Source: CAVUEG01 sp963740525 (GTDB lineage Bacteria > Actinomycetota > Actinomycetes > Propionibacteriales > Nocardioidaceae). From it: a DNA stretch of 64,000 nt. This document shows positions 1 through 8,682 of this stretch, one piece after another (the first letter of the stretch is position 1; each line of letters begins with the position of its first letter). The notes beneath the pieces were generated by a model that saw only the letters and a list, made by a program, of their open reading frames with translations, did not search any database and was not told where the DNA came from. The DNA lies in assembly GCA_963740525.1 (NCBI GenBank), contig CAVUEG010000006.1, positions 1,116,001 through 1,180,000 of the forward strand, written 5' to 3'. The translations under genes were made by a program, and so were the position numbers.

Positions 1-2
1 GC

Positions 3-659
3 CCGTTGAAGATCCAGCAGCTCGGGTTGGCCGCGATGCTGCGGATCGCGCAGGGCAAGGTCACCGACTACGGGCTACCCAAGCCCGATCATGCCGTCCT
101 ACACGCCCATCCCACGGTCAGCGACGACCTGCTCACCCGCCTCGGCCACGGGGACATCGAGGTGAAGCCGAACATCGAACGGTTCGAGGGTTCGACCGTG
201 TTCTTCACCGACGGCAGCACCGTCGAGGTGGACGTGGTCGTCTACTGCACCGGGTACAAGGTGAGCTTCCCGTTCCTCGACGACCGGGTGGTGCGGGCGC
301 AGGACAACCACATCGACCTGTACCGGCGGGTGGTCGACCCGCGGCACCCGGGCCTGTGGTTCGTCGGGCTGATCCAGCCCATCGGTGCGATCATGCCCCT
401 CGCGGAGGCCCAGGCCGAGTGGGTGGCCGACCTGATCTGCGGCGACGGCCAGCTTCCATCGCAGGGTGAGATGTGGGCTCAGATCGCGGCGTACGACGCC
501 CAGCTGCGCAAGCGGTTCGTCGCCTCGAAGCGGCACACCATCGAGGTGGACTTCCACAAGTACCTCGCGGAGGTGGAGCGCGAGCGCCGGCTCTCCCGGG
601 CACGGGCCCGGGGTCTCGGACCGGTCCAAGCGAGGCTGCCCGCTTTCCTCCAAAGATAA
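3..659 (+). CDS. Flavin-dependent monooxygenase, C-terminal part (5' end outside window)
   Basis: The readable 218 residues are the C-terminal part of an FAD/NADPH-dependent monooxygenase of the FMO/dimethylaniline type. The reading frame is open to the window edge, so the N-terminal FAD and NADPH Rossmann motifs lie outside. Seen: the sequence VVVYCTGYK (Cys-Thr-Gly-Tyr near residues 81-84 of the readable part), the form of the conserved (A/C)TGY motif of FMOs, followed by FPFLDD and a typical LWFVGLIQPIGAIMP segment. Family knowledge: these enzymes insert one oxygen into a soft nucleophile or a ketone. It ends 43 bases before the TetR gene and may belong to the same catabolic region; its substrate cannot be read from sequence. 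Confidence 0.8.
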   Translation, partial: PLKIQQLGLAAMLRIAQGKVTDYGLPKPDHAVLHAHPTVSDDLLTRLGHGDIEVKPNIERFEGSTVFFTDGSTVEVDVVVYCTGYKVSFPFLDDRVVRAQDNHIDLYRRVVDPRHPGLWFVGLIQPIGAIMPLAEAQAEWVADLICGDGQLPSQGEMWAQIAAYDAQLRKRFVASKRHTIEVDFHKYLAEVERERRLSRARARGLGPVQARLPAFLQR

Positions 660-702
660 AAGCAGTCTTGACTGTTTGTTCGTGAAGGGTCACGATGGCG
701 GG

Positions 703-1326
703 GTGACGCTCGCCAGCCGGACGCCCCAGGAGGCGCGCACCCGTGCGATGAAGCAGCGGCTGCTCGACGCGACCGTCGAGTCCCTCGTCGAGAGCGGTTG
801 GAGCGGGACGTCGACGACCGAGGTCTCCCGCCGGGCGGGGGTCAGCCGTGGAGCGCAGCTTCACCACTTCCCGACCAAGGACGCGCTGGTGACCGCAGCG
901 GTCGAACACCTCAGTGAGGTCCGCGGCGCGGAGCTCCAGCAGGCGGTCACGAGGCTTCCCGACGGGCGGCGGCGTACGCGGGCGGTGCTCGAGGTGCTCG
1001 CCGACCACTTCACCAGCCCGGTCTTCACTGCGGCCCTGGAGGTGTGGGTCGCGGCCCGCACCGATGCCCAGCTCCGCGACGCCGTAGGGCCACTCGAGCA
1101 GCGGATCGGCCGTGAGATCCACCGGCTTACCGTGGAGCTGCTCGGGGTCGACGAGTCCCGCGCGGGCGTCCGCGAGCTCGTTCAGGCCACGCTCGACCTG
1201 ACCCGCGGGCTCGGTCTGGCCAACACGCTCTCCGACGACCGTCGTCGTCGTGCCCGGATCCTCGACCAGTGGGCGCGCGTGCTCGACGCCGCGCTCTGCG
1301 AACCCGACCCCCAGGAGGGGCCATGA
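703..1326 (+). CDS. TetR family transcriptional regulator
   Basis: A 207-residue TetR-type repressor. The helix-turn-helix lies at about residues 37-60 (TSTTEVSRRAGVSRGAQLHHF), a classic TetR signature; the rest is a helical ligand-binding domain. The frame is open further upstream, but everything before position 682 is a shadow of the monooxygenase gene, so the start is GTG 703, with GTG 682 as an alternative. No clear ribosome binding site is visible before either. A TTGACT hexamer sits at 668-673. The stop overlaps the next ATG by four bases, so it heads the catabolic operon and probably represses it, as AtuR does in Pseudomonas (inference from position only). Confidence 0.88.
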   Translation: MTLASRTPQEARTRAMKQRLLDATVESLVESGWSGTSTTEVSRRAGVSRGAQLHHFPTKDALVTAAVEHLSEVRGAELQQAVTRLPDGRRRTRAVLEVLADHFTSPVFTAALEVWVAARTDAQLRDAVGPLEQRIGREIHRLTVELLGVDESRAGVRELVQATLDLTRGLGLANTLSDDRRRRARILDQWARVLDAALCEPDPQEGP

Positions 1327-2123
1327 ACGACCGGCTTCGTCTCGTGCTCGACGACCTCGCGGCGCAGAGCCAGGCGCTCGACGACCTCGTCGCCTACCTG
1401 GAGCCCGAGCAGTGGCGGCTGGCCACGCCGGCGGTGGGCTGGGACGTCGCCACGCAGATCGCACACCTCGCCTGGACCGACGAGGCGGCGCTGGCGGCGG
1501 CGACCGACAAGCAGCGCTGGGACGACCTCGTCCTGCAGGCGATGGACGACCCGCTGCACTTCGTCGACAAGCAGGCGGCCGCGGGGGCGCAGGCGTCGTC
1601 CGAGGAGCTCCTGGCCCGCTGGCGACGCGGCCGGGCCGCCCTCGCCGAGGCCCTTGCGTCGTACCCGGCAGGGGAGAAGGTGCCGTGGTACGGCCCGGCG
1701 ATGAGCCCCACGAGCATGGCCACCGCCAGGTTCATGGAGACCTGGGCGCACGGGCGTGACATCGCCGACGCGCTCGGCCAGCTGGCCGCTCCCGACGACC
1801 GGGTCCGCCACGTCGTGCACCTCGGAGTCAGGACCCGCGACTTCAGCTTCGACGTGCACGGGCTCACCGCCCCTGCGGAGGAGTTCCGGATCGAGCTGGT
1901 CGCGCCGTCCGGGGAGACCTGGACCTACGGGCCCGAGGATGCTGAGCAGTCGGTCACCGGCTCCGCCTTCGACTTCGCCCTTCTCGTCACTCAGCGCCGC
2001 CACCCCACCGACGTCGACCTCATCGCCAAGGGGGAGGACGCGCGCAAGTGGCTGACCATCGCCCAGGCGTTCGCCGGTCCTCCCGGGCGAGGGCGAACCG
2101 CCGGCGAGGCGCAGGCCGGATGA
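1323..2123 (+). CDS. TIGR03084-type metal-binding protein (DinB/maleylpyruvate isomerase N-domain fold)
   Basis: A 266-residue protein of the DinB-like, mycothiol-dependent maleylpyruvate isomerase N-terminal family. Seen: an N-terminal four-helix-bundle pattern, a His near residue 48 (TQIAHLAWTDE) and the conserved WAHGRDIAD segment at 141-149 with His143 and Asp146, the usual metal-ligand positions in this fold. Family knowledge: TIGR03084 members occur beside AtuA-family and acyl-CoA carboxylase genes in actinobacteria, and their reaction is not established. The start ATG 1323 overlaps the TetR stop (ATGA), so the two are translationally coupled. A thiol-dependent or hydrolytic step on a catabolic intermediate is possible but unproven. 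Confidence 0.8.
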   Translation: MNDRLRLVLDDLAAQSQALDDLVAYLEPEQWRLATPAVGWDVATQIAHLAWTDEAALAAATDKQRWDDLVLQAMDDPLHFVDKQAAAGAQASSEELLARWRRGRAALAEALASYPAGEKVPWYGPAMSPTSMATARFMETWAHGRDIADALGQLAAPDDRVRHVVHLGVRTRDFSFDVHGLTAPAEEFRIELVAPSGETWTYGPEDAEQSVTGSAFDFALLVTQRRHPTDVDLIAKGEDARKWLTIAQAFAGPPGRGRTAGEAQAG

Positions 2124-2163
2124 GCCTGACGCAGCGCCACGCAGCGAGAGCGAGCGCGGCCCG

Positions 2164-3918
2164 GTGAGCGATGTCCTGCGTGTGGGCAACTGCAGCGGCT
2201 TCTACGGAGACCGTCTCTCAGCCATGCGCGAGATGCTCGAGGGGGCCTCGGCGGGGCACCGGCTCGACGTGCTCACCGGCGACTACCTCGCCGAATTGAC
2301 CATGCTGATCCTCGGCAAGGACCGACTCCGGGACCCCTCGCTCGGCTATGCCCGCACGTTTGTGCGGCAGGTGGAGGACTGCCTCGGCCTGGCGCTGGAG
2401 CGCGGGGTCCGGATCGTCAGCAACGCCGGCGGCCTCAACCCGGCCGGGCTGGCCGACAAGCTCCACGAGGTAGCCCGCGGACTCGGCCTCGATCCGGGGG
2501 TCGCACACGTCGAGGGCGACAACCTCATCTCTCGGGCCGCCGAGCTCGACCTCGGCGACGCCCTGACCGCCAACGCCTACCTCGGCGGCTTCGGCATCGC
2601 CGAGGCGCTCAGCGCAGGAGCCGACGTCGTGGTCACCGGGCGCGTCACCGACGCCTCCCTCGTCGTCGGCGCCGCCGCCTCGCACTTCGGCTGGGGCTCG
2701 GCGGACCTCGACCAGCTGGCCGGCGCGGTGGTCGCCGGGCACGTCATCGAGTGCGGCACGCAGGCCACCGGCGGCAACTTCTCCGGCTTCCTCGACCTGC
2801 CGCAGACCAGCCGGCCGCTCGGCTTCCCGGTCGCGGAGATCTCCTCGGACGGCTCGTTCGTCGTCACCAAGCACGACGACACCGGCGGCGCCGTCACCGT
2901 TGACACGGTCACCGCCCAGCTCGTGTACGAGATCCAGTCACAGGCCTACCTCGGCCCCGACGTGACGACCCGGCTCGACGCGGTCCAGCTGAGCCAGGCA
3001 GGTCCGGACCGGGTGCGGGTGGCCGGCGTACGCGGCGAGGCGCCGCCCGAGCAGCTCAAGGTCTGCGTCAACGAGCTCGGCGGCTACCGCAACCAGATGG
3101 AGTTCGTGCTGGTCGGGCTGGACATCGAGGAGAAGGCGGCCTGGGTGCGCGCCCAGCTCACCGACCGCCTGGCCGCACGCCCCCCCGCCGCGGTGGTGTG
3201 GGACCTCGTGCGGACAGACCGGCCCGACGCCCCCACCGAGGAGCAGGCCAGCGCCCGGCTCCGCGTGACGGTGAAGGACCCGGACCCCGACCTGGTGGGC
3301 AAGACGTTCAGCGCCGCCGCCGTCGAGCTCGCCCTCGCCTCCTACCCCGGCTTCACGCTGACCACCCTGCCCGGACCCGCCTCGCCGTACGGGATCTACC
3401 GCGCCGCCTACGTCCCCCGCTCCGCCGTCGAGCACCTCGTCGTCCTTCCCGACGGCTCACGCCGCACGGTCCCTGACCCTGCGGTTTGGTCCCCAACCGC
3501 AGGTTTTTCGGGACGGGACCTGCAGTTTGTGACCAATGAAGGGGGGTCGGACGACTACTCGGGTACGGCGACCTCGATGCCGCTCGGCACCTTCGTCCAT
3601 GCCCGCAGCGGCGACAAGGGAGGCGACGCCAACGTGGGCCTGTGGGTCGGCGCCGACGAGGACACCGCCCGCCGTGAGGCCCGGGTCCGCTGGCTTCTCG
3701 CCACGGTCACCCCCGACGCCGTACGACGCTGGGTGCCGGAGGCCGCGGACCTCGAGGTCGAGGTGTTCCCGCTGCCCAACCTCGGCGCGGTGAACGTGCT
3801 CCTCCACGGCCTTCTCGGCGAGGGCGTCGCCTCGTCGACCCGCTTCGATCCCCAGGCCAAGGCCCTGGGCGAGTGGATTCGCTCGCGTCACGTCGAGCTT
3901 CCGGTGGCGCTGCGATGA
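2164..3918 (+). CDS. Acyclic terpene utilization AtuA family protein (DUF1446)
   Basis: A 584-residue AtuA-family protein. Seen: the N-terminal DUF1446 part starts LRVGNCSGFYGDR and contains GDYLAELTM, VSNAGGLNP and VVTGRVTDASLV, the usual family blocks. The C-terminal AtuA-like domain begins near residue 475 (MPLGTFVHARSGDKGGDANVG). Family knowledge: atuA is needed for growth on citronellol/geraniol in Pseudomonas, but its reaction is unknown. The linker between the two domains (about residues 438-460) is encoded by an imperfect palindromic repeat, listed separately. Start GTG 2164 lies 40 bases after the previous stop; the stop overlaps the ATG of the acyl-CoA dehydrogenase. Confidence 0.88.
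   Translation: MSDVLRVGNCSGFYGDRLSAMREMLEGASAGHRLDVLTGDYLAELTMLILGKDRLRDPSLGYARTFVRQVEDCLGLALERGVRIVSNAGGLNPAGLADKLHEVARGLGLDPGVAHVEGDNLISRAAELDLGDALTANAYLGGFGIAEALSAGADVVVTGRVTDASLVVGAAASHFGWGSADLDQLAGAVVAGHVIECGTQATGGNFSGFLDLPQTSRPLGFPVAEISSDGSFVVTKHDDTGGAVTVDTVTAQLVYEIQSQAYLGPDVTTRLDAVQLSQAGPDRVRVAGVRGEAPPEQLKVCVNELGGYRNQMEFVLVGLDIEEKAAWVRAQLTDRLAARPPAAVVWDLVRTDRPDAPTEEQASARLRVTVKDPDPDLVGKTFSAAAVELALASYPGFTLTTLPGPASPYGIYRAAYVPRSAVEHLVVLPDGSRRTVPDPAVWSPTAGFSGRDLQFVTNEGGSDDYSGTATSMPLGTFVHARSGDKGGDANVGLWVGADEDTARREARVRWLLATVTPDAVRRWVPEAADLEVEVFPLPNLGAVNVLLHGLLGEGVASSTRFDPQAKALGEWIRSRHVELPVALR
3478..3540 (+). repeat. Palindromic repeat inside the AtuA-family gene
   Basis: A perfect 9-bp inverted repeat, CCTGCGGTT (3478-3486) and AACCGCAGG (3495-3503) with an 8-base loop, is followed 41 bases after its start by a second, diverged copy of its left half (CCTGCAGTTTGTGACCAAT from 3519). 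The element falls in the linker between the two AtuA domains and keeps the frame. T-rich runs make its composition unlike the surrounding gene. Confidence 0.6.
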
Positions 3919-5063
3919 GCACGAGCTACTGGACCCCCGACCAGCGTGCCCTGCAGGACAGCGCACGCACCTTCGTGACCCGTGAGATCCTGCCGCACCT
4001 GCAGGAGTGGGAGGACGCGGGCGAGATCCCGCGGGCCCTTCACGTCGCGGCCGCCGCGAACGGCTTCCTCGGCGTCTCCTTCCCCGAGGAGGTCGGCGGC
4101 CAGGGCGGGACGCTGCTGGACTCCGTGGCGTTGATGGAGGCCTTCTTCGAGGCGGGCGCGTCGAGCGGGCTGATGGCCGCTCTCTTCACCGGCGGCATCG
4201 CGCTGCCGCACATGGCCGCGAACGGCGGCCCGGACCTGGTCGACCGGTTCGTCCGACCGGCCCTCGCCGGGGACGCGATCGGCGCACTCGCGGTCACCGA
4301 GCCCGGCGGCGGCTCCGACGTGGCGGCGCTCACCACCACCGCGGTCCGCGACGGGGACCACTACGTCGTCAACGGGGCCAAGACGTTCATCACCTCCGGC
4401 ACCCGGGCCGACTTCGTCACGACGGCGGTCCGCACCGGCGGCGCCGGCCACCGCGGCCTCAGCCTGCTGGTCGTCGAGCGCGGCACCCCCGGCTTCACGG
4501 TCGACCGGGCCCTGTCCAAGATGGGTTGGCACTGCTCCGACACCGCCGAGCTGTCGTACGTCGACGTACGGGTCCCGGCCGCCAACCTCGTCGGCGCGGA
4601 GAACTCCGGTTTCGTTCAGATCGCCGAGCAGTTCGTGGTCGAGAGGATCGCGCTGGCCGTGCACGCGTACGGCATCGCCGCGCGCAGCCTCGCCCTCGCC
4701 CATGAGTACGCCGGGCAGCGCGTCACCTTCGGCCAGCCGCTGACCAGCCGCCAGGTCGTCCAGCACCAGCTCGTGGAGATGCGTCGTCGCGTCGAGCTGG
4801 CGCGCACCTACGCCCGCGAGATCGCCAGGCGCCACGTCGCCGGGGAGAACGTTGTCGCCGAGGCCTGCCTCGCGAAGAACACCGCCGTCGAGGCCTGCAC
4901 CCGGGTCGTCGACCAGGCCGTCCAGCTTCACGGCGGCACCGGCTACATGCACGGGACCGAGGTGGAGCGGCACTACCGCGACGCCCGGATCCTGGGCATC
5001 GGAGGAGGAACCACCGAAGTGCTCACCGACCTGGCCGCACGACTTCTGGGGTACACCGGATGA
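3915..5063 (+). CDS. Acyl-CoA dehydrogenase (IVD/AtuD-like)
   Basis: A 382-residue FAD acyl-CoA dehydrogenase that would introduce an alpha,beta double bond into an acyl-CoA. Seen: the FAD/substrate motifs VTEPGGGSDVAAL (127-139) and the C-terminal QLHGGTGYMHGTEVERHYRDAR. The usual C-terminal catalytic Glu of MCAD-type enzymes (in EGTxxIxR) is replaced by Gly (GIGGGTTEV), whereas Glu243 in VVERIAL sits where isovaleryl- and long-chain acyl-CoA dehydrogenases carry theirs. That supports a branched substrate such as isovaleryl- or citronellyl-CoA (inference). Start ATG 3915 overlaps the AtuA stop and the stop overlaps the carboxylase start, so it is in mid-operon. Confidence 0.9.
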   Translation: MSTSYWTPDQRALQDSARTFVTREILPHLQEWEDAGEIPRALHVAAAANGFLGVSFPEEVGGQGGTLLDSVALMEAFFEAGASSGLMAALFTGGIALPHMAANGGPDLVDRFVRPALAGDAIGALAVTEPGGGSDVAALTTTAVRDGDHYVVNGAKTFITSGTRADFVTTAVRTGGAGHRGLSLLVVERGTPGFTVDRALSKMGWHCSDTAELSYVDVRVPAANLVGAENSGFVQIAEQFVVERIALAVHAYGIAARSLALAHEYAGQRVTFGQPLTSRQVVQHQLVEMRRRVELARTYAREIARRHVAGENVVAEACLAKNTAVEACTRVVDQAVQLHGGTGYMHGTEVERHYRDARILGIGGGTTEVLTDLAARLLGYTG

Positions 5064-6664
5064 CAGAGACCACCGACCAGACCGATCAGCCACGGGACCG
5101 GCGTACCGCGATGCTGGAGAAGCTCGCCACCCTGGAGGCCGAGCATGCCAAGGCCGTCGCCGGCGGCGGGGAGAAGTACGTCGAGCGGCACCACGCGCGG
5201 GGCAAGATGCTGCCGCGTGAGCGGATCGAGCTGCTGGTCGACGAAGGGTCGGCGTTCCTCGAACTCTCGCCGCTCGCCGGCTGGGGCAGCGACTTCACCG
5301 TCGGCGCCAGCGTGGTCACCGGCATCGGGGTCATCGAGGGTGTCGAGTGCATGATCACCGCGAACGACCCGTCGGTGAAGGGGGGTGCGAGCAACCCGTG
5401 GACGGTGAAGAAGATCTTCAGGGCCTCGCAGATCGCCGAGGAGAACCACCTGCCGACGGTGTCGCTGGTGGAGTCGGGCGGTGCGGACCTGCCCACGCAG
5501 AAGGAGATCTTCATCCCCGGCGGGAAGCTCTTCCGCGACCTCACCCGGGCCAGCGCGCGCAAGCAGCCGACGATCGCGTTGGTGTTCGGCAACTCGACCG
5601 CGGGCGGCGCCTACGTCCCCGGCATGAGCGACTACACCGTGATGGTCAAGGAGCAGGCGAAGGTCTTCCTCGGCGGACCTCCGCTGGTGAAGATGGCGAC
5701 CGGTGAGGAGTCCGACGACGAGTCCCTGGGTGGCGCGGAGATGCATGCCCGGGTCTCCGGGCTGGCCGACTACCTCGCCGTCGACGAGCTCGACGCGATC
5801 CGGATCGGCCGGCGGATCGTGGCCCGGCTGAACTGGCGCAAGGCACGCCCCGGGGCCGCTCGTGTGTACGCCGAGCCCGACGCGGAGCCCGACGAGCTGC
5901 TCGACCTGATCCCCAGCGACCTCAAGGAGCCGTTCGACCCCCGCGAGGTGATCAGCCGCGTCTGCGACGGTGCGGGCGTCGGCAACGAGGTCGCCTTCGA
6001 CGAGTTCAAGCCGCTGTACGGCCCCTCGCTGGTGACCGGGTGGGCCCGGATCCACGGGCACCCGGTCGGCATCCTCGCGAACGCCCAGGGGGTGCTCTTC
6101 AGTGAGGAGGCCCAGAAGGCGACGCAGTTCATCCAGCTCGCCAACCAGGTCGACGTACCCCTGCTCTTCCTGCACAACACGACCGGCTACATGGTCGGCG
6201 CGGAGTACGAGCAGGGCGGGATCATCAAGCACGGCGCCCAGATGATCAACGCCGTCAGCAACTCCACCGTGCCGCACATCTCGGTGATCATGGGCGCGTC
6301 CTACGGCGCGGGCAACTACGGCATGAACGGTCGCGCCTTCGACCCGAGGTTCCTGTTCGCCTGGCCCAGCGCGAAGTCGGCGGTGATGGGACCGGCCCAG
6401 CTGGCCGGGGTGCTCTCGATCGTCGCCCGGGCCGCGTCGGAGGCGCGCGGGAAGCCCTACGACGAGGAGGGCGACGAGGCGATGCGTGCCTTCATCGAGG
6501 CCTCGGTCGAGGAGCAGAGCCTGCCGCTCTTCCTCTCCGGGATGTTGTACGACGACGGGGTCATCGACCCCCGCGACACTCGCACTGTGCTCGCGATCTG
6601 CCTGTCCGTGATCGACTCGGCGCCGTACTCCGGCGCGGAACGCTTCGGCGTCTTCAGGATGTGA
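5060..6664 (+). CDS. Acyl-CoA carboxylase beta subunit (carboxyltransferase)
   Basis: A 534-residue carboxyltransferase subunit, the normal length for methylcrotonyl- or geranyl-CoA carboxylase beta. Seen: the N-terminal half contains RGKMLPRERIELLVDEG and GNSTAGGAYVPGMSDYT (oxyanion-type glycines); the C-terminal half contains FLHNTTGYMVG and MGASYGAGNYGMNGRA. It transfers CO2 from biotin to the acyl-CoA. With the next gene it would form the holoenzyme. The residue equivalent to Phe191 of the Pseudomonas methylcrotonyl-CoA carboxylase, reported to separate methylcrotonyl from geranyl specificity, was not placed with certainty without an alignment. Confidence 0.92.
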   Translation: MTETTDQTDQPRDRRTAMLEKLATLEAEHAKAVAGGGEKYVERHHARGKMLPRERIELLVDEGSAFLELSPLAGWGSDFTVGASVVTGIGVIEGVECMITANDPSVKGGASNPWTVKKIFRASQIAEENHLPTVSLVESGGADLPTQKEIFIPGGKLFRDLTRASARKQPTIALVFGNSTAGGAYVPGMSDYTVMVKEQAKVFLGGPPLVKMATGEESDDESLGGAEMHARVSGLADYLAVDELDAIRIGRRIVARLNWRKARPGAARVYAEPDAEPDELLDLIPSDLKEPFDPREVISRVCDGAGVGNEVAFDEFKPLYGPSLVTGWARIHGHPVGILANAQGVLFSEEAQKATQFIQLANQVDVPLLFLHNTTGYMVGAEYEQGGIIKHGAQMINAVSNSTVPHISVIMGASYGAGNYGMNGRAFDPRFLFAWPSAKSAVMGPAQLAGVLSIVARAASEARGKPYDEEGDEAMRAFIEASVEEQSLPLFLSGMLYDDGVIDPRDTRTVLAICLSVIDSAPYSGAERFGVFRM

Positions 6665-8682
6665 TGAGCATGGTCGAGCAGATCAACCTCGTGTGCGTGG
6701 CCAACCGGGCCGAGATCGCCAGCCGGGTCTTCGCGACCTGTCGACGGCTCGGGATCGAGACCCTGGCCGTCTACTCCGACGCTGATGCCGGGCTGCGGTT
6801 CGTCGACGATGCCGACGTCGCGGCGCGGCTCCCCGGGAGTACGCCGGCCGAGACCTACCTCCGCGGCGACCTGATCATCCGGCTCGCCCGGGCCTCTGGC
6901 GGCCAGGCGATCCATCCCGGCTACGGCTTCCTGTCGGAGAGCGCGGACTTCGCCCGCGCGGTCGTCGCGGCGGAGCTGGTGTGGATCGGGCCGCCGGCCG
7001 AAGTCATCGAGCTGATGGGTTCGAAGGTCCGGGCGAAGGAGATCGCCCGCGCGGCCGGCGTACCGGTCTTCGACAACCTGACCGTCGAGGCGGCCACGGA
7101 GGCGGACCTTCCGCTGTTGGTCAAGGCGAGCGCCGGCGGTGGCGGTCGTGGAATGCGGGTGGTCCGCGACCTGGCCGACCTGCCCGCGGAGGTGGAGCGC
7201 GCCAGCGCGGAGGCGGCGTCGGCCTTCGGTGACGGCACCGTGTTCGTGGAGCCCTTCGTCGAGCGCGGCCGGCACATCGAGGTGCAGGTCCTCGTGGACC
7301 GGTACGGCGACGCGGTGGCGCTCGGCGACCGGGACTGCTCGGTGCAACGCCGTCACCAGAAGGTGATGGAGGAGGCTCCGGCGCCCGGACTCTCCGACGA
7401 GGTGCGCGAGGCACTGCACGAGGCGGCCCTCTCCCTGGCGCGTGCGGCGGGCTACGAGAATGCCGGGACGGTCGAGTTCCTCTACGACCCGGCGACCGAG
7501 CGGTTCTTCTTCCTGGAGATGAACACCCGGCTCCAGGTCGAGCACCCGGTGACCGAGGCGGTCTTCGGCATCGACCTCGTGGCGGCTCAGATCGGGATCG
7601 CGGAGGGGCGCCGGCTCGCGGACGTGCTGCCCGACCTGGCGACGACACCCCAGGGGCACGCCGTGGAGGTGCGGCTGTACGCCGAGGACCCGACGGCCGA
7701 CTACCAGCCGCAGGCCGGACGGTTGGCCCGCTTCGAGGTCCCGCACACCGTCGCGTTCGGTCCGTTGTCGACGTACGGCATCCGCCTGGACGCGGGCTTC
7801 GCGTCTGGCTGCGAGGTCGGCACGCACTACGACGCGATGCTGGCGAAGGTGATCAGCTGGGGTCCGGACCGGGCCTCGGCGCTCCGGTCGCTCGCCGGGA
7901 CGTTGCGGCACGCCCGGATCCACGGCCTGGTCACCAACCGCAACCTGCTCGAGGCGTTGCTCCGCGACCGCAACGTGGTGGACGCGACGATGACGACCGA
8001 CCTCCTAGTCCGTCGTGCCGACGAGTTCCGGGACGTCAGTACGCGGTCCGACCCGGAGCTCGCGCCGTTCATCGCCGCCCTGGCCGTGGAGACGAAGCGT
8101 GCACGCCGTCGGGCCGTGCAGTGTGGGGTCCCGGTCGGCTGGCGGAACGTGGTCTCCCAGCCGCAACGCACTGCGTTCGCGATGCCCGGCATCGAGGAGC
8201 CGGTCGTGGCCGAGTGGTACGGCGGGCGCGACGGCTTCCGGCACGCGACCCGTGACGACATCGAGGTGCTCAGTGCCGCGCCGGACCGGGTGGTGCTGAT
8301 GGTCGGGGGCTACCGCATGTCCGTCGACGTCCACCTTGACGAGACCTCCGGCGAGGTCTTCCTCGACGACTCGTCGATCCTGCGACAGCGCCTGCGGTGC
8401 CTGCCGAGGTTCGTCGACCCCGCCGACGTACTCGCGAGCGGCTCGCTGCTCGCGCCGATGCCGGGGACGATCGTCAGCGTGGCGGTCGAGGTGGGCACCG
8501 CCGTGACCGCGGGGCAGCCCGTGCTGGTGCTCGAGGCGATGAAGATGCAGCACACCGTGAGCGCGCCGGCCGACGGCGTGGTCACGGTGATCGACGTGAG
8601 ACCGGGTGCCCAGGTGGCTGCCGGAGAGGTCCTCGCCGTGGTTGAGGCCGCGGTCGAGACAGCAGAAGGAGACGAAGGATGA
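6661..8682 (+). CDS. Acyl-CoA carboxylase alpha subunit (biotin carboxylase with biotin carrier domain)
   Basis: A 673-residue fused biotin carboxylase and biotin carboxyl carrier protein. Seen: an N-terminal biotin carboxylase fold (VANRAEIASRVF, AIHPGYGFLSE, ASAGGGGRGMRVV for ATP, EMNTRLQVEHPVTE) and a C-terminal biotinyl domain with EAMKMQH, where Lys628 is the predicted biotinylation site. A middle stretch of about 140 residues joins them, as in methylcrotonyl- and geranyl-CoA carboxylase alpha chains. The first ATG (6661) overlaps the beta subunit stop; a second ATG follows directly at 6664. It makes carboxybiotin with ATP and bicarbonate and works with the preceding subunit. Confidence 0.93.
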   Translation: MMSMVEQINLVCVANRAEIASRVFATCRRLGIETLAVYSDADAGLRFVDDADVAARLPGSTPAETYLRGDLIIRLARASGGQAIHPGYGFLSESADFARAVVAAELVWIGPPAEVIELMGSKVRAKEIARAAGVPVFDNLTVEAATEADLPLLVKASAGGGGRGMRVVRDLADLPAEVERASAEAASAFGDGTVFVEPFVERGRHIEVQVLVDRYGDAVALGDRDCSVQRRHQKVMEEAPAPGLSDEVREALHEAALSLARAAGYENAGTVEFLYDPATERFFFLEMNTRLQVEHPVTEAVFGIDLVAAQIGIAEGRRLADVLPDLATTPQGHAVEVRLYAEDPTADYQPQAGRLARFEVPHTVAFGPLSTYGIRLDAGFASGCEVGTHYDAMLAKVISWGPDRASALRSLAGTLRHARIHGLVTNRNLLEALLRDRNVVDATMTTDLLVRRADEFRDVSTRSDPELAPFIAALAVETKRARRRAVQCGVPVGWRNVVSQPQRTAFAMPGIEEPVVAEWYGGRDGFRHATRDDIEVLSAAPDRVVLMVGGYRMSVDVHLDETSGEVFLDDSSILRQRLRCLPRFVDPADVLASGSLLAPMPGTIVSVAVEVGTAVTAGQPVLVLEAMKMQHTVSAPADGVVTVIDVRPGAQVAAGEVLAVVEAAVETAEGDEG

